Below are positions 8,212-16,527 of a DNA stretch of 20,211 bases, in pieces. The position numbers and the translations under genes are program-made. The DNA is from Actinomortierella ambigua (lineage: Eukaryota > Mortierellomycota > Mortierellomycetes > Mortierellales > Mortierellaceae), in contig JAAAJB010000618.1 in assembly GCA_016098155.1 (NCBI GenBank), positions 1 through 20,211 of the forward strand. Reading direction: 5' to 3'. A model generated the notes under the pieces. The model had not been told where the DNA came from and searched no databases. It worked only from the letters and a program-made list of their open reading frames with translations. Position 1 is the first letter of the stretch. Each line of letters begins with the position of its first letter.

Positions 8212-9976
8212 CTAACAGGCGCAGCCTCCTGCCTGCTGTGGAGTGCGGTTCAAGTCGATGCCGCGTGCATTAGGTCCTGTTCCTCGTGGGCGGTTGTTGG
8301 CAAGCATATCCAAAGGCATCTTCTTGGCTATTTCAAGATGAGAACAGGGTGGCATATGGTTAGTACCCAGTTACATATTTTTTAACTTTTTTTTTCTTGT
8401 ATCTTCAACTTTCTGATCGTTTTACCTATCGAGTAAAAGAGCTCTTGAACATTGTGGGACGTCTTGGCCGAGGTCTCAAAGAATAGTAATCCAGCCTCAT
8501 TTGCATATGCTTGTGCCTCCTAGATAACGAGACAGAGAATGGTGTCAGCGCCGCCTTCCATATTCATTATCAAATGTCCAGCCTGAGCACACACGCGCCG
8601 TATTTCGTACCTCAGTTGTAACCACCCGCCTGGCGCTCAGATCATTCTTGTTGCCTGCGAGTGCGATCACGATGTTAGGATCAGCTTGACGCTGAAGCTC
8701 TTTCACCCACGACTTTGCCTTTTCCAGCGAGGACTATGTCATTGACATCCGAAAAAAAAAGGAATTGTTAGACTGAAGCAGCGGTCAACGTCTTGAGCAT
8801 CCCAACAAACCAGATAGATGCTTATCCTTACAGCTTGAGTGATATCATAGACAACAACTGCACAGTTGGCGTTGCGGTAGTACATGGGAGCCAGACTCTA
8901 ATGGCGACAACCAAAGAACCAACAGGAACGAGTGTTAAAAATCTCACCGGTATGGAAAAATATCTCGCGTCCCGCTTCTGCCCCACTCGTGTTCTACTTG
9001 ACATGCCTTGTATCGTTCCTGTCCTGCTGTGTCCCTGTAGGATCGCGAGGAAATATAAATTCTATTAGTCGACAGCTTTAGGATGGAGGAACATTTCGCA
9101 AACTTTGCAAGTTTTCAGCAAACAACGCCCTACCAGATTTCAAACTTGACAGTTGCGTTATCATCAAGGCTGACGGTCTGAGTCAAGAAAGCCGCTATTT
9201 GACATTGGTGCAACAGCAAGTGGAAAGGGAAAGGTGTGAGAATGGGTTTGTTCTCGTTCCTGAGAATGGAAAGGGGTGAAGACAAAACGGGAAGGGCAGA
9301 GGGGCATGGGAAAGGGAAGGTGCGTCAATGACCAACGTGTGACAGCAACATCATCCTGCCCCGCTGTCTTCCGTTCCCTTCCCCTCTCCCTCTTCCTCCC
9401 CCTCCCCCTTCCCAGGGTCTGTTCTTTTCGGAGTGCCAAGAGCTTCATACCTCCAATCGTGCTCTCTCGGTAGTCGTCGAACTGGTCTTTGACAAAGCGA
9501 AGAACAAGACTGGGTATTGACCGGAGGTGCATATACGTGGCGTGTTTGAAGGTGAAAGAAGAACGACCAAAAAGAGGAGTGGGTGAGAAATTGTTTCGTC
9601 TTGGCAATACAATGTCACGTTGCGGAAAGGGAGGATAGAAGACTGTGAGAGCAAGGGAGAGGGAGAGAGAGTGAGAGTAATGCCATCACACCATTAGGTG
9701 AGCAGTCAGCAATGCAATGCAAAATGCATCAACCGTATCACATACCTTGACTTTCCTACGGCCGACTCTCCTGAGAGCGCCATGAACAGAATGGTAGTGT
9801 GGGTGTTAGCTTCATTGTCACTCGTGACATGCATGAAGGTTTGGTGCTTCTTATCCATTGTAGTCTTTGTCATTTGTCACTGTGAGACTCCTTGGCTTAC
9901 CCAACAGGACCAGTTTGAACTGGTACAGCTTGGCAGGGCTCTGCTGGGGTGTCTGCTGTTGACGTGAAGTGGACAT
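8212..9976 (-). CDS. Rab5-family small GTPase (Vps21/Ypt5 type)
   Basis: Nine exons on the minus strand, 9976-9901, 9770-9746, 9509-9451, 9194-9134, 9034-9007, 8897-8832, 8733-8611, 8519-8426 and 8327-8212, join in frame at every junction to 215 residues, the usual Rab5 length. The protein is the early-endosome Rab that controls vesicle tethering and homotypic fusion. All GTPase motifs are present: P-loop GESAVGKSS (26-34), switch I YRESTIGAAF (47-56), WDTAGQER (74-81), NKND (133-136) and ETSAK (161-165). The effector and Rab5-specific stretches are [11 protein letters not shown] and [20 protein letters not shown]. The C-terminus GGCAC ends in a Cys-Ala-Cys signal for double geranylgeranylation. 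The start is the ATG that gives the polar tail [16 protein letters not shown] before [10 protein letters not shown]. Introns are 82-256 bases; the one after exon 5 begins GC rather than GT. Two exons are 25 and 28 bases long. Confidence 0.95.
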
Positions 9977-10487
9977 TCTGATGAATATGTGTATGCGTGA
10001 GTGTCTGAGATGGAAGAATGGAGTTTTGGGACTTTGAGGGAGAAGAAAAAGAAAAAAAAAAATTGAGTCGACACTTTTTTGGGAGGATCACGTTTCCTTT
10101 TCCAGGCAGCACAGCAGCCTGCCTGAAGCACAGAGAGACATTTCCGTGCTGGATAATCTTCACCTGGTGGAACCACGCGGCACAGGACGGACACCCTGCA
10201 TTGGCAGAGCACTGCAACGGGCGCCAAACGTCTCTGCAGCCGAAAATGACCGCAAGAGAGTGACAAAAGTAGACGCGAACTTTAGCCAATAGTACATCCC
10301 ATGTAATCTTTCTACCAATGAGACCAGATGCTGCTCTAGCGATTCCTGCATATCTCACCAAGCTCCACCTTTTTCATCGCCTCTTTATTTTTTCTTTCCA
10401 CCTTCTTCACTGCCAGCATTGCCCACGCGCACTTGCTTCAGCAGACCTCTGTCCCTCAACCTAGTTTCCGCCTAACATTTTGTGCGC
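9977..10487. promoter_or_regulatory. Intergenic region upstream of Rab5, two CCAAT boxes
   Basis: About 510 bases between the Rab5 start (minus) and the first ATG of a small plus-strand candidate. CCAAT occurs at 10286-10290 and 10315-10319 in the plus orientation, 29 bases apart, as in NF-Y/HAP-bound promoters. From about 10370 the plus strand becomes pyrimidine-rich, like a transcript leader. It may be a divergent promoter. No coding frame in this stretch is convincing. Confidence 0.45.
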
Positions 10488-10829
10488 ATGGGTTCCGAGT
10501 TCTCCGCTCTTTCACCCCCTATTGACTCGCCCAACAGCACCCAAGCCAGCAAACCTGCTTCGTCGACACGATTGTCGGGTAAATCAAAAGGAGGGCTTTA
10601 TGAAAGGTGTAGTCAGTCACTTTACTAAGAGACTACCATGGTGCGCGGCAACAATCCCGTAAACACCTGGGTTTCCGTTGATCAGTCCTCGTCAGGTCAA
10701 CCTTCGTCAGGTCAATCCTCGTCAGGTCCCCAGGAGCCAAGAAAAACAGTAACAGGGACCTCGCCCATCAGTCAAGTCAATGCTTGCACCTTTTGGGGAG
10801 AGAGAATAGAGCAATATGGACAACCATGA
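10488..10829 (+). CDS. Hypothetical small Ser/Pro-rich protein (weak candidate)
   Basis: No family is recognised. After a pyrimidine-rich leader, an ATG at 10488 opens a frame beginning MGSEFSALSPPIDSPNSTQ that stays open to a stop at 10626-10628. A GTAAAT donor at 10578 and an acceptor ACTAAG ending about 10628 would remove 51 bases in phase and join it to the frame 10629-10829, which continues VRGNNPVNTWVSVDQ, three copies of a five-residue Ser/Gly repeat, and ends IEQYGQP. The joined product would be about 96 residues. The intron is shorter than the others here and lacks an obvious branch site. The alternative is two unrelated open frames in a promoter region. No membrane segment or signal peptide is visible. 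Confidence 0.3.
10686..10730 (+). repeat. Three 15-bp tandem repeats
   Basis: Units 10686-10700, 10701-10715 and 10716-10730 follow TCCTCGTCAGGTCAA with one to two changes each. The unit is a multiple of three and is in frame with the surrounding open frame, where it encodes SSSGQ, PSSGQ and SSSGP. Confidence 0.85.
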
Positions 10830-11198
10830 CGCCCATCGATAGCCTCGAAATGAATTAAATAGCGGCAGAATCAGCAAGTTCCAGCTACAACCAAGTTACC
10901 GCCGTTGTGTTGCGATTATTGTGTTGCTGTGGTTGCAGCTCCACACTTACACTCCCAGCCATGCGTCGATATCAATGACTACTCCACCTCGGAACCACCA
11001 AGAGTACCTTATACTGAGGCGTCATAACTAGCCACAGCCTTTGCAGTACGTGAAGGTCACCCGTCTGTCACCACTTTCGATGCATTTATGACGTTATATG
11101 TCTGCAATTGCGCCAATTTCGCAACTGTGAAATTCCGCTCCAAGTCAAAAGTCAATATGCGGTGATTGAGTGATCCCTCTCTTTCGTTGTCATCAACC
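10830..11198 (+). promoter_or_regulatory. Probable eL20 (RPL20) promoter and leader
   Basis: About 370 bases without a convincing gene. A TGACGT motif (11088-11093, in TTATGACGTTATA) resembles a CRE/ATF site. The last 30 bases before the proposed ATG are pyrimidine-rich, GATCCCTCTCTTTCGTTGTC, as in leaders of ribosomal protein genes. The assignment depends on the proposed eL20 first exon being right. Confidence 0.4.
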
Positions 11199-12921
11199 AT
11201 GTCTCGCGTGCGTGTGCAATCCATAGAGCTATCATCCATCCATCGTTAATCCTAGTCAACAGGAGGGCGCAGAGGGCGAATCATTGTCGAAGGAGCATCC
11301 AACATGTCACGGAGATCATCGCCAGTCGTCACCATCGATACCGCTATTCCTATGGGCTTATTCGAGACGACCTCCATCGGGGTCGGCATGGAGGAAGAGC
11401 CCTGAACTGATCAGACAAGGGTGCATGAGGAAACTTTGATCCACCACCCTCTGAACCTCTGTTTGCATCAACTCGGGTGGAGCCATGCCATGGGGAAGCT
11501 TTGTCGGCGTAGCCATCGTAGCAGAGAGTTGATGGAGAGCAACGTGTGAGGGCAGTTTGTGGGAGAAGGACCAACAGCATGACCAACAAAAGTCGTTACT
11601 CCTGTCGAGAAGGACCTTTCAACATCATACAGAACGGCATCGAAGACGACACACCCCTCAGTACACTGTCATCAAAAGGCCAGGCTGGTCATTCAAACCA
11701 GTAGTTGTTCATCGAGCTACCTCTTTGGAAGACAACGGCAGCTTCGTCAGGGTCGTTTTGTGTCCAGCTTTCAGCAACCGTCTTCCAGAGCAAACAACTA
11801 TTGATGCCGTGTGGAGTCGGAGGAATGGCTCGGTGGTTGTGTCGCTGATGGCTACGTTGGGAGGATGCACAAAGCTTCGGGAATCAGCACGGACTTGAAC
11901 AGGCACTGTCCTATCGTCGACAACTTGCAGTGTTTGTTCAACGCAGCAAGCATCAACAAACCAGGGGAGAAAGAATGGACAGTCAGCCTCGTTCATGAAG
12001 GAGAGGACTATGAATCAGCATCAGAAGACAACCGACCTTCAACCATCATACACCTTTACCCTCTACAGCTTTTGTTACAAAGGCCCACTGTGCTGACATG
12101 AATATCGACCGCTTGTCAATTGCACCTAATAGCTCCACGAGTATCAGATCGTTGGCCGCAAGCTCCCTTCCGAGAAGGAGCCCGCCCCCAAGCTGTACCG
12201 CATGCGCATCTTCGCTCCCAACGACGTTGTCGCCAAGTCGCGCTTCTGGTACTACCTTCGCAAGCTGAAGAAGGTCAAGAAGGTCAACGGTGAGGTCGTT
12301 GCCATCAACCAGGTAATTTTCTGGACGAGACAAAGGAAGGATATACATTGGGCGCCACGGGTTTTTTTTTTTTGAAACCAGGCTTTGGGGCTTTGATGTT
12401 GAGGCAACTCGGCATAGCTCTTCACTAGCTCTGCAAACACACTGGCGGAGGACCATGCAACTTTTGGCCCTGCAGCCGTCTTTCGGCGAGTTTGCTCTGT
12501 TCTGAAGGGGTTCTTTTGATTTCAACAGGCCGTATACTCACTCATTTTTTTTGGCTATCCCCTTTTTCTTATTTGACAGATCCACGAGAAGAAGCCTCTC
12601 CAGATCAAGAACTTTGGCATCTGGATCCGCTACGACTCGCGCTCGGGCACCCACAACATGTACAAGGAGTACCGTGAGTTGACCCGCGTTGCCGCCGTCG
12701 AGTCCTGCTACCAGGACATGGCCTCGCGCCACCGCGCCCGCTTCAGCTCGATCCAGATCATTCGTGTTGCTGAGGTCTCGAACGCTGATGTCCGTCGCCC
12801 CTACATCAAGCAGCTTTTGGTCCCCAACCTCAAGTTCCCTCTTCCCCACCGTGTCATCCGCGCTGCCGACAAGACCCACCGCGCTCTCTTCATGGGTTCG
12901 CGCCCCTCGACCTTCTACTAA
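11199..12921 (+). CDS. RPL20: 60S ribosomal protein eL20 (L18a family)
   Basis: Exons 12133-12312 and 12580-12921 are certain: they begin [20 protein letters not shown], contain [20 protein letters not shown] and [20 protein letters not shown], and end SRPSTFY, all hallmarks of eL20. The 267-base intron between them is phase 0 after INQ. The amino-terminal residues must come from a separate upstream exon because a TAG acceptor immediately precedes LHEYQ. The best candidate is ATG-TCT-CGC at 11199-11207, giving MSR before LHEYQ. It is phase 0, follows a pyrimidine-rich leader, and restores the usual 176-residue length. Its donor GTGCGT is unusual for this window and implies a 925-base intron. 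eL20 sits on the solvent side of the large subunit. Codon use is strongly C-ending, as in eEF2. Confidence 0.9.
11252..12099 (-). CDS. Possible unrecognised gene nested antisense in eL20 intron 1
   Basis: No family is recognised and the model is tentative. On the minus strand, ATG 12099 starts [13 protein letters not shown] (exon 12099-12060). A 52-base intron (GTAAAG...CATAG) leads in phase to exon 12007-11721, a 95-codon open frame with [20 protein letters not shown], then [20 protein letters not shown], ending LPLSSKE. A 55-base intron (GTAGCT...GACAG) leads in phase 0 to an exon from 11665 with [20 protein letters not shown]. The middle junctions are unresolved. A last exon 11401-11252 after an acceptor TTCAG reads [20 protein letters not shown] and ends IRPLRPPVD before TAG. 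By hand count roughly a third of codons in these frames begin with G, against about one in seven at the second position, as in real coding sequence. The plus strand is also open in parts, so chance remains possible. Confidence 0.33.
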
Positions 12922-12935
12922 ATATTGACTGGAGG

Positions 12936-12941
12936 AATAAA
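12936..12941 (+). terminator. AATAAA poly(A) signal of eL20
   Basis: A canonical AATAAA occurs 15 bases after the eL20 stop codon. Confidence 0.7.
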
Positions 12942-14273
12942 CTGAAATCTCGCACGGCAGAGCTTTCTTTTGTCGGTAACGGCCTTCTCGGAATATAACA
13001 AAAATTTTTATTTTTATTTTTATTTTCAACTTGCGACAACAACCCTGCCCTGCCTTTATGGACCTTTTTGTTGACATCGGCTGGGGGGGGGGGTGTTACG
13101 CACGAGATGACTGCAAGTTTGCGCAACGGCCGTTTTTTTGCCCGAGTTGAGCAAAAAACGCTTCGACCCCTCCAAACTGACAAACTGAGGGAAAATTTGG
13201 GAAGCAAACGAGGGGGGTTCATGCAAGAGGGACACCAATGAGCTCACTCCGCTGCCACGTCTAGACGATGTCATGCAAAAGGGCGTACCGAAAATCTCTG
13301 TTTGTGCAGAACGTGTTCTGGGCCAATTGAAATGGTGTCGCCTAAAAAAGGTGAAAGGGCGATAGGCACCGAAAATAAAGTCGCAGAACGGTTGGAAAGG
13401 ATTGGGCTCTTTGAGGAAATCAGGCCTGTCCAGCCCTCTCCATTGGGGCAGATTTGGAGGGATTTTGGAGGGATTTCAGTCTGGAAAGGGGTTTGGACCA
13501 CCGACAAAAAAGATAACCTTGTACAAGCGAACAATGGAGAGAGATGATGACTGATCAGTGAACACTGTGCGAGAAATCGAGGGGCGGTGCTTGATCAGTG
13601 AACACTTGGGTCACCCACGCGAAACTGGGCGGGAAGGAGTGGAGGAGTAGCATCGAGAATAGTATGGGCAACGTGGAGGGGAGACTGCGTTGGTTCCAGA
13701 GATGGGGTGTTCACCCAGATCAGTGACACGCTCAGCGGAGGCAGAGAGAAGAGAGAAGAGGGGGGGGGTCACGAAAAGACAGGGGTGGGAGGGAGTTGAA
13801 GAGTGCACGGATGCTATTTGTTGATAACGATAAGGCGAATTGCCTCGTATGGATCACACCCGGTTGCAGACAACAAACACATCAACCTTCGGGATAGGAA
13901 TAGAATGGTGAAAGAAAACGAAGCTCAGCCAGAATCCCAGCCGGCTTGACACCTTCGCTCCCCCTCTCCCCCTCGGGTCCTCCTTCATCTCAGCCCACTT
14001 GATCTCTCGATGATATTGTGTCAGACCCACACAAACCAAATTGGGTCTACCATCTGCAAGACCCGCCCCTCGAGGGCTGTTCTGCCGAAGTTTCGGTATA
14101 CGTGGGTATTTAATCCCTGGGGTGTGTGCACCATCCCATCTTCTTCTCACCATCATCATCATCACTCAACAGCTTCCACAACTCCCTTCTCCACTCGCTC
14201 TTCTCCTCCCCCCTCCCTCCTCCACACCCTCTCCTCGATACCCCACCTTCTATTCCTGACCCCTCTCTTCAAC
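12942..14273. promoter_or_regulatory. Long intergenic region upstream of the acetate transporter
   Basis: About 1.3 kb without a convincing gene. It contains a run of eleven G (13083-13093), an 11-base tandem duplication GGAGGGATTT(T/C) at 13456-13477, a pair of 15-base direct repeats with a related third site (13552-13729), a run of nine G (13760-13768), a TATA-like TATTTAAT at 14107-14114, and a CT-rich leader with a CATCAT microsatellite just before the ATG. Such a long upstream region fits a condition-regulated carbon-source gene, which is inference. The open frames at 13271-13547 on both strands are low-information and match no family I know. Confidence 0.5.
13552..13729. repeat. Repeated TGATCAGTGAACACT elements
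   Basis: The 15-mer occurs at 13552-13566 and, identical, at 13592-13606, exactly 40 bases apart start to start. A degenerate third copy GATCAGTGACAC lies at 13718-13729, preceded at 13707-13714 by GTGTTCAC, the reverse complement of the GTGAACAC core. The 40-base spacing is close to four helical turns, so two bound factors would face the same side of the DNA. Confidence 0.75.
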
Positions 14274-15022
14274 ATGGACAACTCTGCTCGCTCCGTCCGT
14301 ATCATTCAACCCGCCAACGGCAACCCAGGTCCCCTTGGCCTGTTTGCTTTCGCCGTCACCACCTGTATGCTACATGAAACACGACACACATGTTTGTCTC
14401 CTCTGGCTTTGATGCGCGTTCAGTCACAGGTCGACTCACACTCACTCGCCTCCTTCTTTTTTCATCCAATACAGTCATCTCCAACGTGTACTCGCTTATG
14501 GGTAACGGAGGTTCCCTCCTCTGCGGCTTCGCCGTGTGGTATGGTGGTCTCGTTCAGGTCATGGCCGGTATGTGGGCCATCAAGGTCGGCAACACCTTTG
14601 AAGGCACTGCCTTCTCGTCCTTCGGTGCCTACTGGGTTGCCTACGGTATGATGTACTGGCCTGGTGTCAACATTGCTGCCACCTATGCCAACGACTCTGA
14701 TTACCAGCAAGCCAAGGGTGTTTTCCTCCTCGCGTGGGCTTTCCTCGCTCTGATTCTCACGATGGGCACCACAAAGTCGACCATCTCAACCATCATCATG
14801 CTTATTTTCCTGGATATCCACTTGTTCTTCGAGGCTGGTAACTTCCTTGCTGTCATGGGCGAGGATGCCTGGGCCAACAAGGTCTCCTCCGTCGCTGGTG
14901 TCCTCTCCGCATTAATGGCCTTCTACAACGGCGCCGCTGCCATGTTGCTGCCATCTAATTCGCACGTTCTCCTCCCCGTGGGACCCCTTTCCCGTGAGAA
15001 GGACCATGACGACATGGTTTAA
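14274..15022 (+). CDS. GPR1/FUN34/YaaH-family acetate transporter
   Basis: Exons 14274-14364 and 14475-15022 join in phase 1 to 212 residues; the 110-base intron starts GTATGC and ends ACAG. The family (AceTr; yeast Ady2/Ato, Yarrowia Gpr1, E. coli SatP) forms six-helix plasma-membrane channels for acetate/succinate, sometimes with ammonium-related roles. The N-terminal family signature appears as NPGPLGLFAFAVTTF (17-31). Six hydrophobic segments follow. SSFGAYWVAYGMMYWPG is the region of the constriction-forming Phe-Gly motif. The protein is a little shorter than fungal relatives because the cytosolic N-terminus is only about 16 residues. The C-terminal tail is polar, ending KDHDDMV. The start codon follows a long CT-rich leader. 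Substrate is inferred from the family only. Confidence 0.93.
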
Positions 15023-15112
15023 GCGTCCTTCCCTTTTCTTTTTCCCGTGGTCAAACATCATTCACTCTTCACTATTTTTCCCGTTCCACTGCATTGTATA
15101 CATTACCACCCT

Positions 15113-15118
15113 AATAAA
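15113..15118 (+). terminator. AATAAA poly(A) signal of the acetate transporter
   Basis: A canonical AATAAA lies about 90 bases after the stop codon, in an AT-rich 3' region. Confidence 0.7.
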
Positions 15119-16527
15119 GCATTACCACTCCATCGCCCTTCTGTGTCTTACAACTCCCTGTCATGTTGTTGAATCCTCGATCGCTGTACACCTTTATCTT
15201 ACAAAAGGCCTTGCAAGGAAGGCACACACGAAACAAGTGTCTGATAACTAACGTCTCATACCATACTGTCGCACCTTTCTTGGCTCTTGGTCTCGCTTTT
15301 GCACCAATTATGTACAAAGCAGCCATTTACCCCACATGTGTTTAATTAAAAAGATATGGCGTTCCAGGGGATGGAGTATCTTATCGAGAAAGTGCCTTTC
15401 GCTCTCCGACAGGGCGATTGGTAATTGAGGTCCAGCATCAGATGTACGTTGAAGGCACTACAACTGAATGCCAGGGATGTCAAGGTTGAGCATCCAATCA
15501 TCGTTGGTACTGATAAAGGAGTTGTGTGTGTGCGTGTAGAGGGGAGGTGAGGCGAAAAGTAAAGTCTCGCATGCCTCTAGGCAGAGGGAAGCACGCACAA
15601 CTAATGCTCACTCTTGCAGGGCACGGGCTTTAGGCGGTCTAGGCAACAGTACTACTATTACTACTACCATATGAGGCTTCCACGCGGGGCGGGGGGGAAT
15701 AAACTTACCCAGCGCGCGGTAAGTCCAACGAGAGCGCGCGAGAGCAAGAGAAACAGCGAGAGAGAGAGAGTAAAAAAGGAAACCCTGATCGGGGCTTGAT
15801 TTGTCCAAGCCACCCCCAACGACTGCGACTGTAACAAAAGTTGCGAAAAACCATTTCCTCTTTCCCCTCCACCCACAGCAGCACTCAGGTAACGGATCCA
15901 TCCCCCGAGGCACTGCCTGAGATCCATCCATCCATCATCGTTGGCGCCCCACAGCCATCGACCTAGCCTTCCTCTGCATGCTACGCCTCTGGCCGCAGTC
16001 GATGGGTGTGGCCAGAGACCCTGGCTTGCAGAGATGGTGGTGGCCGGACCACCCCTGCCTACCATACACTCACACACACACAAAAAAAAATATCAGAAAA
16101 CAAAATATACCTCGCAAAAAACGCACAAGCTTGCCTGCCCCGTCTCCCCTTCTCTTCCTCACCCAACTCCCGCGCTGATGGCTGTCCATGGCTGTCCATG
16201 TGCCTGCCGCAGCCAACCTGACCAGCTTCCATGAATGGATGCTGAGTTGGCATCGAAGGGTTATACCCACCTACCCGCCCTTGCATACCCAACAAACTCC
16301 CCTAACACTACCGGCACGTTTACAACGAAAATGGTTACGCAGCATACTAACGTTTTTTTTCTGTCTTTCCCCCCCTCTATCTCTCTCTTCCCAATAAATA
16401 TGCTTTTACAAACTTTCGTTTCTTTTTCTCTTTTCTTTTCCTCTCTTTACCCCCCTTCCCTCACGCCCTTCCACCCCCCTCCCTTTCCTCCGCCCTTTCA
16501 TTCCTGCCGTGAACAGATCTAGCCAAG
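15119..16527. promoter_or_regulatory. Intergenic region and eEF2 promoter/leader
   Basis: About 1.4 kb with no convincing gene. The first third is plain intergenic DNA. Around 15735-15770 there is a short GA microsatellite; at 16186-16202 the 10-mer GGCTGTCCAT is nearly tandemly repeated. From about 16340 to 16520 the plus strand is strongly pyrimidine-rich (long CT tracts), the usual leader/core promoter of highly expressed fungal genes, and it runs up to the eEF2 ATG. Open frames on both strands here are short and simple-sequence driven. Confidence 0.5.

Noticed and set aside
9164..9607. A 147-codon minus-strand open frame containing Rab5 switch I
   Set aside because: It reads through two Rab5 introns. 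Only 9509-9451 is real exon in that frame; the remainder is intron sequence.
9781..9858. An ATG-started reading [20 protein letters not shown] leading into the Rab5 P-loop
   Set aside because: It would give [11 protein letters not shown] instead of the conserved FKLVLLGES. The true exon 1 at 9976-9901 supplies [10 protein letters not shown] with a good GTAAGC donor and matching phase.
10638..10646. ATG-GTG-CGC as an alternative eL20 first exon (MVR before LHEYQ)
   Set aside because: It is followed by GGCAAC, with no GT or in-phase GC donor, and would need a 1.5-kb intron. ATG-TCT-CGC at 11199 has a GT donor in the right phase and a better leader.
13271..13547. Overlapping open frames on both strands between eL20 and the acetate transporter
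   Set aside because: About 80 codons each, no recognisable motif, no supporting leader or poly(A) signal, and a small tandem repeat inside; best treated as intergenic.
15608..16295. Several open frames on both strands upstream of eEF2
   Set aside because: They overlap one another, are short, contain simple-sequence tracts and have no domain; this is promoter DNA.
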